From Pedobacter jejuensis (GTDB taxonomy: Bacteria; Bacteroidota; Bacteroidia; Sphingobacteriales; Sphingobacteriaceae): DNA of 64,000 nucleotides. The stretch covers positions 62,001-126,000 of the forward strand of contig NZ_RBEE01000012.1 of the NCBI RefSeq assembly GCF_003725795.1, written 5' to 3'. The position numbers and the translations under genes were made by a program. Shown one piece after another: positions 58,884 to 64,000 of this stretch; positions within the stretch are counted from its first letter, which is position 1, and every line of letters begins with the position of its first letter. Below the pieces are notes generated by a model. It made no database searches, had not been told where the DNA came from, and saw nothing but the letters and a program-made list of their open reading frames with translations.

Positions 58884-59345
58884 CCACAGATAAACAAGGA
58901 TGCTGATGAAAAATTTTGTCTCCGAAGATAATAAATCACAGATAAAAAGGATAAACACAGATGCTGGTGAAAAATTTTGTCTCCGAAGATGATTAACCAC
59001 AGATAAAAAGGATAAACACGGATGCTGGTGAAAAATTTTGTCTCCGAAGATAATTCACCACAGATGAAAAGGATAACACAGGTGCTGATGAAAAATTTTG
59101 TCTCCGAAGATAATAAATCACAGATAAAAAGGATAAACACAGATGCTGGTGAAAAATTTAGTCTCCGAAGATAATTTAACCACAGATAAAAAGGATAAAC
59201 ACGGATGCTGGTGAAAAAATTTTGTCTCCGAAGATAATTCACCACAGATAAAAAAGATAAACACGGATGCTGGTGAAAAATTTGTCTCCGAAGATAATTA
59301 ACCACAGATAAAAAAGATAAACACAGATGCTGATGAAAAATTTTG
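58884..59345. repeat. 61-bp tandem repeat array, about eight copies
   Basis: TCCGAAGA recurs at 58921, 58982, 59043, 59103, 59164, 59227 and 59287. Each unit has CCACAGATAAAAAGGATAAA, CACAGATGCTGGTGAAAAA and TTTTGTCTCCGAAGATAA. The copies vary in length by one to three bases, and a degenerate ninth follows. The 740-base gap between ccmB and ogt is filled by this array and by TTTCTGTGGCAAAAA repeats (59389-59520). A minus-strand frame of 182 codons through it is an artefact. Confidence 0.93.
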
Positions 59346-59527
59346 CTACGGAACACAGATGTCGTTGAAAAATAGATTATAAAAATATTTAGCATCCAAA
59401 TTCCGTGGATTCTGTGTTTCTGTGGCAAAAACTATAAGTAACCATGAATATTTCAAGAATCAATTATATAAATAGCTCAACAATATCAAGCCGTGGATAA
59501 AATATTTCTGTGGCAAAAAATAATTTC

Positions 59528-60007
59528 ATGAATTACGCATCATCTATAATATCGCCAATTGGAAAAATTACTGTCTTTGCAGAAGATGATTTCATCACGG
59601 AAATTACTTTTTCCGAAAAAGCTATCGATAAAATCGAAGAAAGTGCTTTAACCAAAACGGTGGCAACTCAATTAGAAGATTATTTCAGAGGCGATTTAAA
59701 GGATTTCGATTTTCCAATAAAACAGAAAGGAACGCAATTTCAGCAAGAAGTCTGGCAAAATTTACTAACCATTCCTTATGGCGAAACCACTTCTTACGCC
59801 AAGTTTTCTGCGCATCATCCATTAGCCATTCGGGCGATAGCAGCAGCAAATGGCAAAAACAACATTGCCATTGTGGTTCCTTGTCACCGGGTTATTGGTA
59901 GTGGCGGTAAATTAGTTGGTTATGCTGGTGGTTTATGGCGAAAACAATGGTTATTGCAACATGAAAGAGAAATTTCTCAAAAAGGACAAACAGAATTAAA
60001 ATTTTAA
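59528..60007 (+). CDS. ogt: Methylated-DNA-[protein]-cysteine S-methyltransferase
   Basis: The 159-residue suicide enzyme removes alkyl groups from O6-alkylguanine. The active-site Cys is in IVVPCHRVIGSGGKLVGYAGG near residue 124, and QQEVWQNLLTIPYGETTSYAKF near residue 79 belongs to the helix-turn-helix DNA-binding domain. A single domain, as in Ogt. ATG 59528 is chosen; a GTG six codons upstream is part of the TTTCTGTGGCAAAAA repeat. One base separates it from the cupin gene. Confidence 0.93.
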   Translation: MNYASSIISPIGKITVFAEDDFITEITFSEKAIDKIEESALTKTVATQLEDYFRGDLKDFDFPIKQKGTQFQQEVWQNLLTIPYGETTSYAKFSAHHPLAIRAIAAANGKNNIAIVVPCHRVIGSGGKLVGYAGGLWRKQWLLQHEREISQKGQTELKF

Positions 60008-60008
60008 T

Positions 60009-60407
60009 ATGAATACTTCAACAGAAAAAGCCGATACACCTAGCTATTTAAAAGCTATCCATTTATTTAATACAAAAAACGGCGATTGTGATTTTGAAAC
60101 TGGCAAAATCCCTGTAAAACAACACATTAAAGCCAGCTATTTTTTCTCAAAAACGGATGTTTCGACACTCGAAAACATTTCTCACCCGGCTCCAAGAAGA
60201 CAATTCGTGATTACCATAAAAGGAAAACTGAAATTTACAGTTAGCAGCGGAAAAACGTTCATCATCGAGCCTGGGACAATTTTAATAGCCAATGATACGA
60301 AAGGCATTGGTCACACCTGGGAAATTGTAGATGGTGATGAATGGGAAAGAATTTACATTCCTTTGGAAGAAAATGATGAAGATTATTTTACGGCCGACGA
60401 ATTATAA
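60009..60407 (+). CDS. Cupin domain protein
   Basis: A 132-residue single-domain cupin: beta strands with RRQFVITIKGKLKFTVSSGK near residue 64 and EPGTILIANDTKGIGHTWEIV near residue 85, which contains the second cupin motif with a His (GHTW). The first motif is incomplete (HPAPRRQ), so metal binding is uncertain. It lies one base behind ogt and 66 bases before speD. Its role is not known. Confidence 0.78.
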   Translation: MNTSTEKADTPSYLKAIHLFNTKNGDCDFETGKIPVKQHIKASYFFSKTDVSTLENISHPAPRRQFVITIKGKLKFTVSSGKTFIIEPGTILIANDTKGIGHTWEIVDGDEWERIYIPLEENDEDYFTADEL

Positions 60408-60446
60408 ATTTATTTTCTCAAGCCTTTTACGGGTTAAAAAAATTTA

Positions 60447-60454
60447 TAATTTTG
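60447..60454 (+). promoter_or_regulatory. Possible -7 element of the speD operon
   Basis: TAATTTTG matches TAnnTTTG, 19 bases before the speD ATG. TTTT at 60425-60428 is the only upstream candidate, 18 bases away. It may make the polyamine group a unit separate from ogt and the cupin gene. Confidence 0.35.
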
Positions 60455-60473
60455 AATTATACTAAACGCTCAA

Positions 60474-60827
60474 ATGAACTATAATCCGGGGTTACATATT
60501 TTATCAGAATTTACAACTGATAACAACGAACAACTCTCTTCCTTTGATGATTGTAAAAGTCTATTCAACCAGTTAATAGCTGAAAATGGCTTAGAAAAGG
60601 TTGGAGAAGTTTATCATGATTTTCCCAATGGCGGTTTTACTGCAGTTATTTGCTTAACCGAATCTCATTTATCAATCCATACATGGCCGGAATTTAAACT
60701 GGCAACATTTGATATTTTTTTATCAAACTACCAAAAAGACAATACTAAAAAAGTTAAAGCCATTTATAGTGCCGTATTAAGTTTTTTTGATGGTGAAGAA
60801 ATAAAGAAAACTGAAATTGTTCGCTAA
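60474..60827 (+). CDS. speD: S-adenosylmethionine decarboxylase proenzyme
   Basis: A 117-residue SpeD of the class found in Gram-positive bacteria and Bacteroidota. LTESHLSIHTWPE (residues 61-73) has the self-cleavage Ser64, which becomes the pyruvoyl group, and the processing His69. The catalytic Cys of the usual DVFTCG motif is a Ser here (FDIFLSNY, residue 84). Decarboxylated SAM is the aminopropyl donor for the spermidine synthase at the end of the cluster. Its stop TAA overlaps the DUF4178 ATG by one base. Confidence 0.88.
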   Translation: MNYNPGLHILSEFTTDNNEQLSSFDDCKSLFNQLIAENGLEKVGEVYHDFPNGGFTAVICLTESHLSIHTWPEFKLATFDIFLSNYQKDNTKKVKAIYSAVLSFFDGEEIKKTEIVR

Positions 60828-62134
60828 TGGAAAAACCGACAAAATCATTTTTCAAATTATCAGCAACTATTGATTGCCCTGTTTGCAAGCAGAGTATCGT
60901 TGTATATGATTTGCCAAAAAGCGAGTACATTGTATGTGATTCCTGTTTCTCTTACCTAAACATTATTGACGAACATACTTCGCGTTTAAACAAACAACTT
61001 ACTAAACCCGAAAAAACTCCTATTCTAAAACTTGGCAGCACCGCCAACATCCAAGACACTGATTTCAAGTTAATTGCTTATCTCGAAAAAAGGGAGGCTG
61101 GAACAATTTACCACTGGCGGGAGTACATTTTAACAAGTTTAGATAAAGGCTATATCACTATATCAGAATTTGATGGTCATTGGAATTTAATAGGTGGTAA
61201 AGATTTTATTGTCGATTTTAAGGAGCCAATTTCGCATGGAACAACCGTAGGCTATAAAGATGTAGAGTATACACTGTTTAACAAGTACACGCCAATGGTT
61301 ACTGCCATGCTTGGCGAAGTTGATTGGGATGTTGTTAACGAAAAAGTTAAAGCAACTGAATATATTGCACCACCTTATATGGTTGTTGCAGAAAATATTG
61401 ATAACGCTAAAGATTACTATATCGCTGAATATTTAGAGCCTGAAACGATAGCAGAAATATTTGGCATTGACAAGAATCTACTACCAGAGAGAATTGGCAT
61501 TGGAGCTAACCAGCCATCTAAATACTATGACAGATGGACATCATCATTACAAATGACAGGAATTGCGATTGTACTCGTTCTGCTTATACATTTGTTGCTA
61601 GGATTACTAAAACCTGAAAAAGAACTCTTAAATAATGATTTCTTAATCAGCCACAATAACACGCAAGATGTTAATGAATTTAAATCTTTTATTACCCCAT
61701 CATTCGCGGTAGAGGACGAGTCATCTAACATATCATTCGAAATTGCATCGGCTGTTGATAATAATTGGCTGGAAACCACAATTGTTTTGGTTAACGAAAA
61801 TGATAACCGAACTTGGGAAGTAAGCAAGGGCATCGAATATTACCATGGTTATGAAGAAGGCGAAAGTTGGAGTGAAGGCTCGACTAAAGAGTCTATCCTT
61901 TTATCAGAAATACCCAAAGGGAAATACCACTTGAATGTTTATCCATCATCAGGAGATATAAACAGAAACAACCTTTATATTAAAGCTACAAGTAATGTTA
62001 CCATGTGGCGTAACACCCTCATAACAATCTTCCTGCTATGCATTTACCCTGCTATTTGCTGGTACATAATGCGAAACTTTGAAAAACGCAGATGGAATAA
62101 CAGCGACTATTCACCTTTTGTAAATGAAGAATAA
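60827..62134 (+). CDS. DUF4178 protein with N-terminal zinc ribbon and membrane helices
   Basis: This 435-residue protein begins with a Cys4 ribbon (CPVCKQSIVV then IVCDSCFSYL, residues 17-45). DUF4178-type beta-rich domains follow (residues 65-225; IYHWREYILTSLDKGYITISEFDGHWNLIG is the best-kept region), then a helix (near 245-262), an extracytoplasmic loop (265-395) and a last helix (near 400-420). DUF4178 genes recur with DUF350, polyamine and PspA genes in many bacteria. Its function is unknown, and coupling to speD by a one-base overlap suggests a joint role. Confidence 0.83.
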   Translation: MEKPTKSFFKLSATIDCPVCKQSIVVYDLPKSEYIVCDSCFSYLNIIDEHTSRLNKQLTKPEKTPILKLGSTANIQDTDFKLIAYLEKREAGTIYHWREYILTSLDKGYITISEFDGHWNLIGGKDFIVDFKEPISHGTTVGYKDVEYTLFNKYTPMVTAMLGEVDWDVVNEKVKATEYIAPPYMVVAENIDNAKDYYIAEYLEPETIAEIFGIDKNLLPERIGIGANQPSKYYDRWTSSLQMTGIAIVLVLLIHLLLGLLKPEKELLNNDFLISHNNTQDVNEFKSFITPSFAVEDESSNISFEIASAVDNNWLETTIVLVNENDNRTWEVSKGIEYYHGYEEGESWSEGSTKESILLSEIPKGKYHLNVYPSSGDINRNNLYIKATSNVTMWRNTLITIFLLCIYPAICWYIMRNFEKRRWNNSDYSPFVNEE

Positions 62135-62308
62135 ATGAATCTAAAACCTATTAAATATTATCTTTTTGTCATCCTGATACTAATCGGTTTTTACGGCTAT
62201 AGTGGCTTAACCGGCCTGGCATTTTATAAAGATAGCGTAGAGAAAAACACAGAGTTCAATGGTAACAGGACTAACTCCGGTCACATAAATAGATTTTATC
62301 ATAAATAA
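62135..62308 (+). CDS. Small membrane ORF between DUF4178 and DUF350 genes
   Basis: A 57-codon ORF starts on the base after the DUF4178 stop and ends eight bases before the DUF350 gene. It has one hydrophobic stretch (residues 8-30, YYLFVILILIGFYGYSGL) and a polar tail with FYKDSVEKNTEFNGNRTNSG. Position, zero spacing and ATG start support it as real. It resembles no family known to me, though small membrane proteins (such as DUF4247) appear at this place in other DUF4178-DUF350 clusters. Confidence 0.65.
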   Translation: MNLKPIKYYLFVILILIGFYGYSGLTGLAFYKDSVEKNTEFNGNRTNSGHINRFYHK

Positions 62309-62316
62309 GAAACAAT

Positions 62317-62541
62317 ATGACTTTAAATGAATTAATCAGCATGAAGTACATCGTCGCCTCTTTGGTTTATTCCATAATAGGAATAATTGTACTTTTTTTA
62401 GCTTTCTGGATTATAGAAAAAATTACGCCTGAAAATATTTGGAAAGAAATTTTAGAAAAGCAAAATATGGCATTAGCGGTAGTTTTTGCAGCTTTTATTA
62501 TTGCTATAGCGCTTATCATAAGCTCGGCCATACACAGTTAA
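62317..62541 (+). CDS. DUF350 family membrane protein
   Basis: A 74-residue protein with two membrane helices (residues 9-31 and 48-72), matching one repeat of the DUF350/YjfL family. ITPENIWKEILEKQNMALAVVFAAF is the family's linker and second helix. Family members are predicted, not shown, to be ion-channel-like. It starts eight bases behind the small ORF and ends one base before the spermidine synthase gene. Confidence 0.88.
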   Translation: MTLNELISMKYIVASLVYSIIGIIVLFLAFWIIEKITPENIWKEILEKQNMALAVVFAAFIIAIALIISSAIHS

Positions 62542-62542
62542 C

Positions 62543-64000
62543 ATGAATAAAAAGCTTCCGGCACTTTTATTAATTTCTGTATTCGTTGTAGCAACTTGTG
62601 GATTAATTTACGAGCTGATTGCTGGTACACTTGCCAGTTATTTACTTGGCGATTCGGTAACCCAATTCTCTACAATAATTGGCGTATATCTTTTCTCAAT
62701 GGGAATAGGCTCTTGGATTTCCAAGTATTTTGAAAAAAATATTCTTTCATGGTTCATTCAGATTGAAATTTTGGTCGGTTTAGTTGGAGGTTTTAGTTCA
62801 ACAGTTCTATTCTTAGTTTTTGAAAGCATTGCGTCCTTTCGGATTGTGCTATACGGTTTTGTAAGCTTAACCGGTATTTTGGTTGGGTTAGAAATTCCAT
62901 TGCTTATGCGGATTTTGAAAGACCGCTACGAGTTTAAAGATTTGGTTTCAAAAGTATTTACATTTGATTATATCGGTGCGCTGCTTGCGTCTCTAATTTT
63001 CCCGTTACTATTAATTCCGCATTTAGGTTTGGTAAAAACAGCGTACATGTTCGGCATGTTAAATGTTGCGGTAGCACTAATCGTTTGCGTAAGTTTCAAA
63101 AAAGAGATAAGAGCCTCAAAATACCTGCAAAGCACTTCAATTTTAAGTATTATTATTCTCCTAATTGGTTTTGTTTATGCAGATAAAATAACAAGTTTTT
63201 CGGAAAGCCAAACCTATAGTGATACCATTATTTACTCGAAAAGCACACCTTATCAACGAATAATTTTGACGAAGAAAAACAAGGTTTTAAGGCTTTTCTT
63301 AAATGGGAATCTGCAATTTAGTTCTGATGATGAATACAGATATCATGAGGCCTTAGTTCACCCAGGGCTTCAGGCATTACCTTATGCAAAACATGTTTTG
63401 GTAATGGGTGGCGGTGATGGACTCGCCGTTCGGGAAATCCTTAAATACCCCAACATCGATTCTATAACCCTTGTAGATTTGGATAAAGGCATGACTGGTC
63501 TATTTCAATCTAATAAAATGCTTTTGGATATAAATAAAAATGCGCTATTATCGAAAAAAGTAAAAGTAATTAACGCTGATGCATTTAGCTGGATTAAAGC
63601 ACAGCACAAAAAGTTTGATTTTATCGTAATCGATTTTCCGGACCCGTCAAATTATGCCGTTGGCAAATTATACACAAATTCCTTTTATAAACTGGTCAAA
63701 GGTATTTTATCACCCAGGGGCTTAATGGTTGTTCAATCAACTTCACCATATGTCGCACCAAAATCTTTCTGGACAGTTAATAAAACATTAGAAAGTGTTG
63801 GTTTAAAAACCATTCCATACCACAATTATGTTCCGTCCTTCGGAGAATGGGGTTATATCATAGCGACCGAACCTGAAAATCCGTACAAAAAACCTCAAAA
63901 TTATATTCCGGGACTAAAATTTGTTTCAAAAGAAAGTGTAGATCTGATGCTTTTTTTTCCAAAGGATATGGCAAAAGTTGAAACAGAGGTGAATAAATTA
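62543..64000 (+). CDS. Membrane-embedded spermidine synthase (partial, cut by window end)
   Basis: At least 486 codons are in the window, open to its end. Residues 1-215 form about seven membrane helices. The rest is an aminopropyltransferase domain: VLVMGGGDGLAVREIL near residue 287 binds SAM or its decarboxylated form, DLDKGM follows, and VIDFPDPSNYAVGKLYTN near residue 362 lines the substrate pocket. SpeD should supply decarboxylated SAM. The membrane extension is not needed for free spermidine production, so a membrane-linked product or substrate is plausible. Confidence 0.9.
   Translation, partial: MNKKLPALLLISVFVVATCGLIYELIAGTLASYLLGDSVTQFSTIIGVYLFSMGIGSWISKYFEKNILSWFIQIEILVGLVGGFSSTVLFLVFESIASFRIVLYGFVSLTGILVGLEIPLLMRILKDRYEFKDLVSKVFTFDYIGALLASLIFPLLLIPHLGLVKTAYMFGMLNVAVALIVCVSFKKEIRASKYLQSTSILSIIILLIGFVYADKITSFSESQTYSDTIIYSKSTPYQRIILTKKNKVLRLFLNGNLQFSSDDEYRYHEALVHPGLQALPYAKHVLVMGGGDGLAVREILKYPNIDSITLVDLDKGMTGLFQSNKMLLDINKNALLSKKVKVINADAFSWIKAQHKKFDFIVIDFPDPSNYAVGKLYTNSFYKLVKGILSPRGLMVVQSTSPYVAPKSFWTVNKTLESVGLKTIPYHNYVPSFGEWGYIIATEPENPYKKPQNYIPGLKFVSKESVDLMLFFPKDMAKVETEVNKL

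Noticed and set aside
58880..59428. 182-codon minus-strand ORF
   Set aside because: It is a reading frame through the 61-bp tandem array, with phase changes in each unit and no homology-like features.

Overview
The window is a low-GC stretch of a Bacteroidota chromosome, most likely a Pedobacter-like member of the Sphingobacteriaceae. The reasons are family-level: a BatA-type membrane protein overlapping a dihydroorotase gene, DUF4199, DUF6122 and DUF350 proteins, CarboxypepD_reg-like and TonB-plug modules, promoter elements of the TTTG/TAnnTTTG type, few Shine-Dalgarno sequences, several TTG/GTG starts, and gaps filled with palindromic and simple repeats. No rRNA, tRNA, CRISPR array, prophage or transposase was seen. 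This assignment is inferred from content; no database was consulted.

Layout. 0.1-12.8 kb (minus strand): DUF6122 protein, GH3-like adenylase, two GT2 glycosyltransferases with a membrane protein, a zeta-toxin-like kinase with a small overlapping partner ORF, DUF4199 protein, a dihydroorotase that lacks the usual metal ligands, a BatA protein, and an L,D-transpeptidase lipoprotein. 12.87-20.6 kb (plus): the complete histidine operon hisGDCBHAFI(E), preceded by a promoter, a 15-residue leader peptide with five His, and a terminator, which together look like a his attenuator. The spacers between his genes hold different repeat families. 20.8-29.3 kb: a WD40 protein, then on the minus strand an NlpC/P60 peptidase, a Cys-rich/CarboxypepD membrane protein and a giant alpha-2-macroglobulin carrying a TonB plug domain; a broken copy of the WD40 gene end lies on the far side of the macroglobulin gene.

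29.4-41.2 kb (mostly plus): UspA, a serine beta-lactamase-like hydrolase, a ferredoxin divergent from a LuxC-type acyl-CoA reductase, an FtsE-like ATPase without FtsX, grpE-dnaJ behind a sigma-54-like promoter, an eight-copy 61-bp tandem array, a NatAB-type ABC exporter, an SDR and a Ppx/GppA phosphatase. 41.2-48.3 kb (minus): a second Cys-rich/CarboxypepD protein, Maf, a Spy-like protein, a KdsC-like phosphatase, IscX and a 2Fe-2S ferredoxin, a DUF2520 protein, and ccmF and ccmE. 48.6-54.7 kb (plus): a lipoprotein, two related envelope proteins and a CPA1 antiporter. 55.1-58.8 kb (minus): glutamate dehydrogenase, ccmD, ccmC and ccmB. 59.5-64 kb (plus): Ogt, a cupin, then speD, a DUF4178 protein, a small membrane ORF, a DUF350 protein and a membrane-embedded spermidine synthase cut by the window end.

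How they work together. The his genes encode the whole route from PRPP/ATP to histidine except the final alcohol oxidation partners, which HisD supplies itself. CcmB, C, D, E and F form a System I cytochrome c maturation apparatus split into two blocks; CcmE has Cys in place of the haem-binding His (CxxxY), and no ccmA is present here. The right-hand polyamine/DUF4178/DUF350 group and the NlpC/P60-CarboxypepD-macroglobulin group are the two least understood multi-gene modules in the window.
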